DNA of 7,736 bases from Anaerolineae bacterium. GTDB lineage: Bacteria; Chloroflexota; Anaerolineae; Aggregatilineales; Aggregatilineaceae. The DNA is taken from positions 1-7,736 of the forward strand of contig JADLHR010000026.1 in NCBI GenBank assembly GCA_020848665.1, in the 5' to 3' direction. Made by a program: the position numbers and the translations under genes. This document shows positions 1 to 5,363 of the stretch, piece after piece (within the stretch, counting starts at the first letter, position 1; the number at the start of each line of letters is the position of its first letter). The notes under the pieces were generated by a model that saw nothing but the letters and a program-made list of their open reading frames with translations, ran no database searches and was not told the origin of the DNA.

Positions 1-99
1 GCCCCCGTACAGCCCCATCCGCACGCCCAGGACCTGGCGCGGGCAGAGGTTGTGGTGGCGGGCAGCCGCTTCGTGCAGCAAAGCGTCTAAATCGGGCAT
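1..99 (-). CDS. FmdE-family protein, N-terminal 33 residues (runs off the left edge)
   Basis: Reading the minus strand from the ATG at 97-99 gives 33 residues with no stop before the window edge. They contain the run HNLCPRQVLGVRMG (residues 16-29). This fits the N-terminal signature of the FmdE family (formylmethanofuran dehydrogenase subunit E-like), in which a His and a Cys-Pro followed by a Gly-x-Arg-x-Gly stretch are conserved; here these are H16, C19-P20, G25, R27 and G29. An AGGA ribosome-binding site lies 8 nt upstream of the ATG. FmdE proteins occur in many bacteria that make no methane, usually near molybdenum- or tungsten-enzyme genes, and their biochemical role is poorly defined. 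The gene lies 93 bp downstream of the polyferredoxin stop on the same strand, so it could be the fourth gene of that operon. No obvious terminator is visible in the gap. The C-terminal part, often carrying a zinc ribbon, is outside the window. Confidence 0.72.
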   Translation of the reverse strand, partial: MPDLDALLHEAAARHHNLCPRQVLGVRMGLYGG

Positions 100-192
100 A
101 GCACACATCCTGTCGCCGGCAATGCGAGCCGGGCGGCGCGATCGTCAGGTATTAGCGCCACGAACGATATTCCGCGCAAATCCACAGCGGGC

Positions 193-1443
193 TTACTGCG
201 CCGGGTTTTCGGGCGGCATGTGAGGCGCTCGCTGGCGCTCGACCAGCGGGCGGGCGCGTTCTGGCACGTAGGACCCGAACGGGTTGGCGCGGCGGAACGC
301 GCAGACTTCGCACAGGCCGTTGGCGCTGAGGCTGCCTTCGGCCACCCGCGCCTTGCAGCGTGCGCAGCGGGCGAAGCGCCCGGCGGCGATTGGCTCGTCA
401 GCAGGCGCTTGCAGCGCGCTGAAGAACGGCACGCCGCGTGAGTATAGCACGTCCGGGTCGCACAGGTGCAGGCAGGCGTCGCAGCCGGTGCAGATCGCCG
501 CCAGATGCGCTAGTTGGAACGTGTTAGCGTTGTCGTCAACTTCTAGCGCCAGCGCGCCGGTCGGGCAGGCCCTGGCGCACGCGCCGCATGCGGTGCAGCC
601 GTCGTCAGCGCCGATTCGCAGAAAGACCTGTCCGGCCAGCGGCGCGGGGCAGAGCGTCTGCCCGGCAGGCGGCAGCAGCGCGAGCGCGTGGAGCAGGCGC
701 AGCCGCTCCGGCGGGATCCGCTGGGGACCGGTCTGCTCGACCGCTTCGATTGAAAGAGCGTTGAGCGCGGCGTCGATCTCGGCAGTGGCGAACGGGTGGA
801 ACAACCGGCGGCGCGGAACGGGCGGCTCCCCGGCGAGGTAGACTGTCCACGGGGCGCTGGACGCGACGGAGCCGTCCGTGATCGCCGCGATCTGCGCTTC
901 GTCGATCCAGGGCCTCAACGCGCGCCGCGCCTTTTCCAGCGCGCGCTCGATGCTGGCCTGGGTAGGGGCCAGCGGACAGCCGGCGCAGGCATCGAGATAC
1001 ACGTCGATCTGAACGAAGCCCAGCGCGACCAGCCCCACATAGGCGGACGGTCCCAGCTCTGCCAGGCAGCCTTCCAGCACAATCGCCGCGTCCACCGCGC
1101 GCGTACCACGATCGATCGGCGGATGCGCGGCGCACAGCAGCGCGATCGCGCCCTGATCCTTGACGCGCGCCGCGCAGCGCAGCACGGCGGGAGTCTCGTC
1201 GCGTGCGACAAGCGCCCCGACGGGACAGGCATGTGCGCACGCGCCGCACCCGGTGCAGGCGGCAGGATCGAGCGCAATCGCACCGCCGTTTTCGGGCAGA
1301 TGCAGCGCGCCCGGTGGGCACTCGTCCACGCAGGCGCGGCATGTCGCAAACGCGTCAAAAGCGTGTACGCACCGCTCCGCGTCCAACCGAACGCCGCCGG
1401 TATCTCTCTGCGCGAGCCGTTCAAGCGCGGACAGCATATCCAT
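193..1443 (-). CDS. Polyferredoxin: four 4Fe-4S motifs, Cys-rich centre, C-terminal zinc-ribbon-like motif
   Basis: This 416-residue protein has no signal peptide or membrane segment, so it is probably cytoplasmic. Cluster-binding motifs are visible at C35-x2-C38-x3-C42-P (with C25 as likely fourth ligand), C63/C66/C69/C73-P, C283/C286/C289/C293-P, and C318/C321/C324/C328. The last is followed by Asp-Pro rather than Pro. Between the pairs, residues 90-158 hold C90, C104, C126 (LEGC), C153 and C156 (CAGCP), a layout reminiscent of MvhD-like or heterodisulfide-reductase-linked electron-transfer modules. C360/C363 and C378/C381 form a zinc-ribbon-like pair of CxxC near the end. The two halves of the molecule thus each carry a 2x[4Fe-4S] ferredoxin unit. 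The start is supported by GAGGG 9 nt upstream. The gene begins 32 bp after the response-regulator stop, so co-transcription is likely. The role is inferred as electron transfer for, or redox signalling to, a metalloenzyme. The partner enzyme is not in the window. Confidence 0.9.
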   Translation of the reverse strand: MDMLSALERLAQRDTGGVRLDAERCVHAFDAFATCRACVDECPPGALHLPENGGAIALDPAACTGCGACAHACPVGALVARDETPAVLRCAARVKDQGAIALLCAAHPPIDRGTRAVDAAIVLEGCLAELGPSAYVGLVALGFVQIDVYLDACAGCPLAPTQASIERALEKARRALRPWIDEAQIAAITDGSVASSAPWTVYLAGEPPVPRRRLFHPFATAEIDAALNALSIEAVEQTGPQRIPPERLRLLHALALLPPAGQTLCPAPLAGQVFLRIGADDGCTACGACARACPTGALALEVDDNANTFQLAHLAAICTGCDACLHLCDPDVLYSRGVPFFSALQAPADEPIAAGRFARCARCKARVAEGSLSANGLCEVCAFRRANPFGSYVPERARPLVERQRAPHMPPENPAQ

Positions 1444-1475
1444 CGTTCGAATCCCTCATTCCGGGTGCTCGCGCG

Positions 1476-2129
1476 CTACGACACGAGGCCGCTCTGCACG
1501 GCGTAAGCCGCCGCCTGGGTACGGTTCTCCAATTGCAGCTTGGAGAGAATATTCCGCAGGTGAACCTTCACGGTGTTGACCGTGATGTGCAGATCCCCGG
1601 CGATCTGCGGATTGCTGGCGCCATGCGCCACCAGCCGGAGCACGTCGAGTTCGCGCTCGGTCAGCGCCGCCGGCGCACCCACTTGAGGCGCGTCGGAGCG
1701 CCCCAGTTCGCGTAGCAGACGGGCCGCCATCGCGCGGGTTAGCGCGACTTCGCCGCGCGCAACGCTTTCGAGCACGTCGAACAACTCGCCCGCGTCGAGG
1801 CTCTTGAGCAAATATCCCGCCGCGCCAAGCTGCACCGCGCGGTACACGTGATCGTCCAGTTCAGATGCGGTCAGCATGATGATCGCCGTTTCTGGCAGTT
1901 GCTCGCGGATGCGCGCGGCGGTCTGGAGGCCGTCGCCTTCCGGCATGTAGATGTCCAGCAGTATCGCGTTGGGCTTGTGTTCCTGCGCCAGTGCCAGGGC
2001 TTCGGCCCCGCTCTCGGCCTCGCCAAGCACCTGCACCAGGTCCGGCCGGGTCCGCATCAGGCTGATCAGCCCCTGCCGAAACAGGCTGTGATCGTCGGCG
2101 ACGAGTACTTTCAAAGGCAGTTCAAGCAT
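1476..2129 (-). CDS. NarL/FixJ-family response regulator
   Basis: The 217-residue protein has a receiver domain (about residues 5-122) and a LuxR/NarL-type helix-turn-helix (about 153-215). The acidic pocket is D12-D13, the phosphoacceptor is D59 (in ILLDIYMP), and the switch residues T87 and K109 are present, so the receiver looks fully functional. The DNA-binding domain starts at LTEREL (156-161) and includes NTVKVHLRNILSKL, the recognition-helix region of the family. An open frame continues further upstream, but it runs into the kinase gene and lacks receiver similarity. The ATG at 2127-2129 is preferred because GAGGG lies 10 nt upstream and the receiver begins immediately. Only 29 bp separate it from the stop of the membrane kinase, its obvious cognate partner. 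It is predicted to be a phosphorylation-dependent transcription factor. Its targets are unknown but may include the divergent control region at 4070-4421. Confidence 0.96.
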   Translation of the reverse strand: MLELPLKVLVADDHSLFRQGLISLMRTRPDLVQVLGEAESGAEALALAQEHKPNAILLDIYMPEGDGLQTAARIREQLPETAIIMLTASELDDHVYRAVQLGAAGYLLKSLDAGELFDVLESVARGEVALTRAMAARLLRELGRSDAPQVGAPAALTERELDVLRLVAHGASNPQIAGDLHITVNTVKVHLRNILSKLQLENRTQAAAYAVQSGLVS

Positions 2130-2139
2130 GATGTTCTGT

Positions 2140-2144
2140 CCCTC
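2140..2144 (-). promoter_or_regulatory. Ribosome-binding site deciding the response-regulator start
   Basis: The minus strand reads GAGGG here, 10 nt before the ATG at 2127-2129. It supports an internal start instead of the much longer open frame that overlaps the preceding kinase gene out of frame. Confidence 0.65.
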
Positions 2145-2158
2145 GTTCCTGGTCTTGT

Positions 2159-4069
2159 TTACTGCTGCAACTGGGGCAGCCAGAGCGCAACTTCGGTCCC
2201 TTCGTCCGGCGTGGAGGTGACGGTCAGGCCGCCGCCCGCGCTCTGCGACCGCTCGCGCATGGTTTCCAGACCAAAGTGACGGCGCGCCTGACTGCGCGGC
2301 GCGAACCCGACGCCGTCGTCCCGGACGGTGATATGCACGCGCTCGTCGTCCGCGCTGAGACGCAGCTCGACCTGGCGCGCCTGGGAATGCTTGCGCACGT
2401 TCGCCAGGGCTTCCTGCACAATACACACCAGCTGCGTTTCGCCCAGTGGCGACAGACTCGGCGATGTGTCCAGCTCGTTGACGAAGCGCGTGGTGATGCC
2501 GGTCTGAATACCGAATTCCTCGACGTATTCCGCCAGCGACTGCGCCAGCCCCGCCTCACCGGCCAGGGTTGTGCGCAGGCTGAGGATATTCTCGCGCACG
2601 TCCGCCTGGGCGGAATTGATGCGGGCGCGCGCCTGGCTTAGCTCAGCCAGCGCCGCTTCGGAATTCTGCTGGCGGACCAGCGCCTCGACGGTCTGGACTT
2701 CCAGGCTGACATAGCCGAGAAGCTGCGCCAGGCCGTCGTGCATCTCGCGGGCGATCCGCGCGCGCTCCTCGACGACCGCCAGCGATTGCAGCCGCGCGGC
2801 CATCAGCGCGTGCTGGATTGCGATCACCGCCTGGTCGCTGAGATGCTCGATATGGGTGAGATCGGTGTCGCCGAAAGCGCCCGCCGCGGTGCTGATCGTC
2901 CACAGCGCGCCGAGCGTCTCGCCCTCGAACTGGAGCGGCACGATTGCGGCCGAGCGAACATCGTTGCCCAGCGCGTCGCAGCGCCACGCGGCTCCGTCCG
3001 GCATCAGCATCGGGCGCCGGTTCGTCACCGCATCCAGAATAAGCTGCTGCGTGACCGGGCGGCTGACCATCGCCTTCTCGTCGGCGGAGGCGAACGCCTT
3101 TACCACGAGCTGTGAATAATCCTCATTCCACAATGCCAGGGCCGCGGCGTTGGCGCGCAGCAGCAGCCGCCCGCGATCGACGATTGCCAGCAGCACCTGG
3201 TCCAGCGGCTCCAGCGTAGCGATCTGGCGGCTGATTTGCACCAGCGTCTCGCTCCACCGCTCGGCGATCTGGCGGGCGTCGCGCTGAGCGACCAGCGCGG
3301 CATGCTGGGCGCGCTCACGCTCGCGCTGGAGCAGGCTGAGTTGCAGGCGGCGCTCGTTGGCAAACAGGCCCAGCGCCCGGATAACTGCGAGGGTCAGCGT
3401 GACGGCGGCCAGCGTGCGCCACAACTGGATCGGGACGTGCGTCAGACCTTCGACCGTCTGGTAGTTGATCCAGGGCGCCAGGCCGTAGGCGTTCCTCTCG
3501 ACAATCAGCCCCGCCGCGAGCGCGTACAGGAACGCCGCGCCTCCGGCGAGCAGCAGCCAGCGGTACGAGCTGTTGGCTTCGCGGCGGGGCGCTTTCAGCC
3601 AGTGGCGCACGAAGCCCGCGCCGGTCATCAAACCGCCCGGCAGGAAGAGCAGATAGCGCGACCAGATGTCGGCGGCGCGCTCCGGCTCGCTCTCGGTGGT
3701 GATCACGACCAGCGCGTAGGCGACGATCAGCATCACCGGCACGAACAACACAGCCTGCGCGAAAGTTGCCCAGTCGGGCAGGGGGCCGACCTCGGCCAGC
3801 AGTCCAACGCCAAAGCGGATCAACATCGCGGCGGATACCGGCAGCAGGATCGAGCGGGCCAGCAGCAGCGCCTGCGAAAAGTCAGAGGCCGGGGCGTCGA
3901 GCAGGAACATGTCGCACCACTCAACCGCGCTGTGCGTCAGGCCAAACAGCGCGAGCCAGAGAAGCTGGCGCCCCAAAGGCAGCCCGCTCGATTCGCGCAT
4001 CTCCAGCAGCGAGGCGAGGCCCAGGCTGAAGAACGCAAGCCCGTAAATGAAGTAAAGCTGCTCGACCAT
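2159..4069 (-). CDS. Membrane sensor histidine kinase: 7-helix input domain, GAF, HisKA_3, HATPase_c (NarX/LiaS/DegS type)
   Basis: The 636-residue protein starts with about seven hydrophobic segments (roughly 5-24, 36-57, 64-91, 99-124, 138-158, 169-190 and 218-236). A charged coiled-coil-like linker follows (238-278), then a GAF domain (about 279-422). The dimerisation/phosphotransfer domain holds the phosphorylatable H444 in AREMHDGLAQ; the following D445 and Q449 form the DxxxQ motif linked to phosphatase activity in this kinase class. The ATPase domain shows N557 (EALANVRKH) and D584 of the DDGVGF box, followed by the glycine-rich FGLETMRER stretch. All catalytic residues expected are present. 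The membrane domain does not match the periplasmic-loop sensors of NarX. It has a GLTHSAVEWCDMF motif in helix 2 (43-55) and RYLLFLPGGL at 138-147, and its signal is unknown. AGGGG lies very close (2 nt) to the ATG. It heads the operon with the regulator, polyferredoxin and FmdE-like genes. Confidence 0.95.
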   Translation of the reverse strand: MVEQLYFIYGLAFFSLGLASLLEMRESSGLPLGRQLLWLALFGLTHSAVEWCDMFLLDAPASDFSQALLLARSILLPVSAAMLIRFGVGLLAEVGPLPDWATFAQAVLFVPVMLIVAYALVVITTESEPERAADIWSRYLLFLPGGLMTGAGFVRHWLKAPRREANSSYRWLLLAGGAAFLYALAAGLIVERNAYGLAPWINYQTVEGLTHVPIQLWRTLAAVTLTLAVIRALGLFANERRLQLSLLQRERERAQHAALVAQRDARQIAERWSETLVQISRQIATLEPLDQVLLAIVDRGRLLLRANAAALALWNEDYSQLVVKAFASADEKAMVSRPVTQQLILDAVTNRRPMLMPDGAAWRCDALGNDVRSAAIVPLQFEGETLGALWTISTAAGAFGDTDLTHIEHLSDQAVIAIQHALMAARLQSLAVVEERARIAREMHDGLAQLLGYVSLEVQTVEALVRQQNSEAALAELSQARARINSAQADVRENILSLRTTLAGEAGLAQSLAEYVEEFGIQTGITTRFVNELDTSPSLSPLGETQLVCIVQEALANVRKHSQARQVELRLSADDERVHITVRDDGVGFAPRSQARRHFGLETMRERSQSAGGGLTVTSTPDEGTEVALWLPQLQQ

Positions 4070-4107
4070 ATCCCCTGAAGTATGCTGCCGTTGGCCGGTT
4101 TGCCTAG

Positions 4108-4122
4108 CGCACCAGCGGTGCG
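4108..4122. repeat. Short perfect inverted repeat in the membrane-kinase leader
   Basis: CGCACC and GGTGCG form six perfectly paired bases around the 3-nt centre AGC. It lies 39 bp upstream of the kinase ATG, downstream of the candidate -10 hexamer. It could be an RNA hairpin in the leader or a protein-binding dyad. Confidence 0.4.
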
Positions 4123-4154
4123 ACCAATAAGTCTGCTATTTTTCACCAAAATCG

Positions 4155-4160
4155 ATTGTA
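4155..4160 (-). promoter_or_regulatory. Candidate -10 hexamer for the membrane-kinase operon
   Basis: The minus strand reads TACAAT, one base from the TATAAT consensus, about 85 bp upstream of the kinase start. No good -35 hexamer is found at 16-18 bp (a TTGTGA is 24 bp away), so activator dependence or a different promoter remains possible. Confidence 0.25.
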
Positions 4161-4203
4161 CCGGGCGCGCCCGCCGCTGCATGGTCACAAAACGCACCTG
4201 TTT

Positions 4204-4227
4204 TTGCGCGAAGTGGCACCTGCGCAA
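4204..4227. promoter_or_regulatory. Candidate operator dyad TTGCGC-N12-GCGCAA
   Basis: Six perfectly complementary bases on each side are separated by 12 bp, giving an 18-bp half-site spacing on nearly one face of the helix. A direct repeat GCACCTG (4194-4200 and 4216-4222, 22 bp apart) overlaps it. The position, midway between the divergent genes, suits a regulator acting on both. The bound protein cannot be named from sequence. Confidence 0.35.
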
Positions 4228-4260
4228 GGCTGTCCGGCGGAGATGAAGCCGTGCGCTGTG

Positions 4261-4276
4261 TCTGGGAAGGCCCAGA
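4261..4276. repeat. Perfect inverted repeat TCTGGG-N4-CCCAGA
   Basis: Six-base arms surround AAGG. No T-run follows on either strand, so it does not look like a terminator. It lies about 78-93 bp upstream of the plus-strand -35 position and may be an activator site or be incidental. Confidence 0.3.
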
Positions 4277-4332
4277 TTTACACGCCGATTTTCGACGAAG
4301 CACCCGCCTTTTTCGTAAAATCTGTCTGTAGG

Positions 4333-4344
4333 GCCTGGGCAGGC
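4333..4344. repeat. Short inverted repeat GCCTG-GG-CAGGC just upstream of the -35 element
   Basis: Five-base arms flank a GG centre, ending 9 bp before the proposed -35 hexamer of the plus-strand promoter. The location would suit an activator. The arms are short, and chance occurrence in GC-rich DNA is possible. Confidence 0.25.
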
Positions 4345-4353
4345 AAGACGCGC

Positions 4354-4382
4354 TTTCCGAACTTTAGAATCAATGTTATAGT
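4354..4382 (+). promoter_or_regulatory. Extended -10 sigma70-type promoter for the plus-strand response regulator
   Basis: TATAGT at 4377-4382 is preceded by TGT at 4374-4376, giving a full TGn extended -10. TTTCCG at 4354-4359 is a weak -35 (3 of 6 consensus) at 17-bp spacing. Transcription would start near 4389, leaving a leader of about 33 nt with GAGGG at 4409-4413, 8 nt before the ATG at 4422. Confidence 0.55.
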
Positions 4383-4421
4383 GAACGCCCATCTTAAACC
4401 GGCTGAGCGAGGGCGCGAACA

Positions 4422-5054
4422 ATGACGATTCGGGTGTTGGTCGCGGATGATCACGCGGTCGTGCGCCGGGGCTTGCAGATGTTCCTCAGCCTGGACGACG
4501 AGATCGAGATTGTGGGCGAGGCGTCAGACGGGCAGCAGGCAGTCGCTCTGGCACGCGACCTGAAGCCGGATGTCATCCTGATGGACCTCCTGATGCCGGA
4601 GCTGGACGGTATCCAGGCGATCGCTATTCTGCGCCGCGAGCTGCCGGAAATCGAGATTATCGCGCTGACCAGTGTGCTGGAAGATAGCTCGGTTGTCGGC
4701 GCAGTGCGCGCCGGGGCGGTGGGCTACCTGCTGAAAGACACCGAGGCCGACGAGCTGGTGCGTTCGATCAAAGCGGCAGCCCAGGGGCAGGTCCAGCTTT
4801 CGCCGCAGGCCGCCGCACGCCTGATGCGCGAAGTCCGTATGCCGGACAGCCCCGAAACGCTGACCGAGCGCGAGACCGAAGTTCTGCGGCAGCTGGCGCT
4901 GGGTTACTCGAACAAGGAAATTGCCCGGCATCTCACCATTGGCGAGAAAACGGTCAAGACGCATGTCAGCAACATCCTGAGCAAGCTCAATGTCGTCAGC
5001 CGGACCCAGGCGGCGCTGTATGCCGTCCGCCTGGGGTTAGTAGACAGTCTCTAG
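4422..5054 (+). CDS. NarL/FixJ-family response regulator
   Basis: The 210-residue protein has a receiver domain (about residues 3-118) with acidic pair D9-D10, phosphoacceptor D55 (ILMDLLMP), T83 and K105, so phosphorylation should be possible. The LuxR-type helix-turn-helix spans about 145-208. It starts at LTERETEVL (147-155) and contains the KTVKTHVSNILSKL recognition region (176-189). The start has GAGGG 8 nt upstream and a well-placed promoter. It is similar in length and layout to the other regulator in the window but is clearly a separate paralogue. The next gene on the same strand is a HisKA_3 kinase with all catalytic motifs, the likely partner, 309 bp downstream. The gap is large because a palindromic mini-element has inserted at the TAG stop codon (5052-5054), apparently duplicating it without altering the protein. 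Targets are unknown. Confidence 0.96.
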   Translation: MTIRVLVADDHAVVRRGLQMFLSLDDEIEIVGEASDGQQAVALARDLKPDVILMDLLMPELDGIQAIAILRRELPEIEIIALTSVLEDSSVVGAVRAGAVGYLLKDTEADELVRSIKAAAQGQVQLSPQAAARLMREVRMPDSPETLTERETEVLRQLALGYSNKEIARHLTIGEKTVKTHVSNILSKLNVVSRTQAALYAVRLGLVDSL

Positions 5055-5058
5055 AGCG

Positions 5059-5070
5059 TGTTATGCACTT
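5059..5070 (+). repeat. Left terminal inverted repeat of the mini-element
   Basis: TGTTATGCACTT is the exact reverse complement of 5220-5231. It starts 4 bp after the stop codon of the upstream regulator. Confidence 0.85.
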
Positions 5071-5102
5071 GCGCGCCGGGTAGAGCCCCCCATCCCCCGG
5101 CC

Positions 5103-5169
5103 CCTTGCCCCCAAAATGAGGGAAGGGGAGACCATCCGGCTTTTTTCCTTCCCTCGTTCTGGGGGAAGG
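5103..5169. repeat. Core hairpin of the mini-element with competing local folds
   Basis: Arms 5103-5126 and 5147-5169 pair almost completely around a 20-nt loop containing six Ts (5141-5146). Each arm is also locally self-complementary: CCCCTT 5101-5106 pairs with 5123-5128, and 5138-5152 pairs with GGAAGGAAAGCC at 5164-5175. A separate perfect hairpin, CCGACC-GCA-GGTCGG, lies at 5174-5188. The T-run is in the loop and not after the stem, so it is not a classical terminator. Confidence 0.6.
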
Positions 5170-5219
5170 AAAGCCGACCGCAGGTCGGAAGGATGGGGGG
5201 GCCTGGAAGCCAGACCACA

Positions 5220-5231
5220 AAGTGCATAACA
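5220..5231 (-). repeat. Right terminal inverted repeat of the mini-element
   Basis: AAGTGCATAACA is the exact reverse complement of 5059-5070. It is followed by GCT and then TCTAG, matching the TCTAG before the left end. Confidence 0.85.
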
Positions 5232-5326
5232 GCTTCTAGCGCAGTCTCCAGCGCGCATTCGCTTTGGCGCGCCAGGACAGTGCGCACCGCACAGCCCTCG
5301 ATCGCTACGGGCAATTGTTGCTCGGT

Positions 5327-5362
5327 AAGAGACTCGACAAGAGACTCGACGAGAGACTCAAC
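5327..5362 (+). repeat. Three tandem 12-bp repeats ending one base before the kinase start codon
   Basis: AAGAGACTCGAC occurs twice without change (5327-5338, 5339-5350). A third copy, GAGAGACTCAAC (5351-5362), differs at two positions. The array ends at 5362 and the ATG is at 5364. The change at the first base of copy three creates GAGAG (5351-5355), a weak ribosome-binding site 8 nt before the ATG. If translation began further upstream in the same frame the array would encode RDST three times. Confidence 0.85.
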
Positions 5363-5363
5363 T

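Larger units (their letters stand above)
4070..4421. promoter_or_regulatory. Divergent control region between the two two-component systems
   Basis: This 352-bp stretch separates the minus-strand kinase start from the plus-strand regulator start and contains no convincing gene. It is visibly more AT-rich in patches than the flanking genes. It holds a plus-strand extended -10 promoter (4354-4382), a weaker minus-strand -10-like hexamer (4155-4160), and four short dyads (4108-4122, 4204-4227, 4261-4276, 4333-4344). The pentamer GCACC or its complement recurs at 4109, 4117, 4194, 4216 and 4300. Because both adjacent regulators are NarL-type, auto- or cross-regulation through this region is plausible but unproven. 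Confidence 0.6.
5055..5235. mobile_element. MITE-like palindromic mini-element inserted at the regulator's stop codon
   Basis: Perfect 12-bp terminal inverted repeats, TGTTATGCACTT at 5059-5070 and its complement at 5220-5231, bound a non-coding palindromic core. With the adjoining CTAGA/TCTAG the ends match at 17 of 20 positions. TCTAG occurs directly repeated at 5050-5054 and 5235-5239, consistent with a CTAG or TCTAG target duplication that includes the TAG stop codon of the regulator. Internal complementary blocks are 5086-5095 with 5191-5200 (10/10) and 5103-5126 with 5147-5169 (about 21 of 23 after one gap), so most of the element can fold on itself. It is too short to encode a transposase and would need one from elsewhere. 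The terminal repeats resemble those of IS5-superfamily-like elements in my recollection, but no family assignment is secure. The exact outer boundary is uncertain by a few bases. Confidence 0.75.

Noticed and set aside
1476..2426. Extended 316-residue version of the minus-strand response regulator
   Set aside because: The extra 99 residues overlap the kinase gene in another frame and show no receiver similarity. GAGGG 10 nt before 2129 and the receiver starting there fix the start.
4148..4160. FNR/CRP-type site around the ATCGAT palindrome
   Set aside because: The AATCGATT core lacks the TTGAT-N4-ATCAA arrangement and overlaps the -10-like hexamer. There is no support beyond a short palindrome.
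3937..4422. Minus-strand 161-codon frame over the divergent region and kinase start
   Set aside because: It lies in a different frame from the clear membrane kinase, and its sequence has no family character.
4156..4425. Plus-strand 89-codon frame whose end overlaps the regulator start
   Set aside because: Its composition is not domain-like, it has no ribosome-binding site, and it spans the promoter region with the likely transcription start near 4389. It is probably a chance frame.
5138..5188. Rho-independent terminator after the regulator
   Set aside because: The T-run (5141-5146) lies in the loop or stem of the palindrome and does not follow a GC-rich stem, and no T-run follows 5188.
5059..5231. 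CRISPR repeat or tRNA/ncRNA gene
   Set aside because: There is a single inverted pair and no regularly spaced direct repeats, and no cloverleaf. The structure is that of a terminal-inverted-repeat element.
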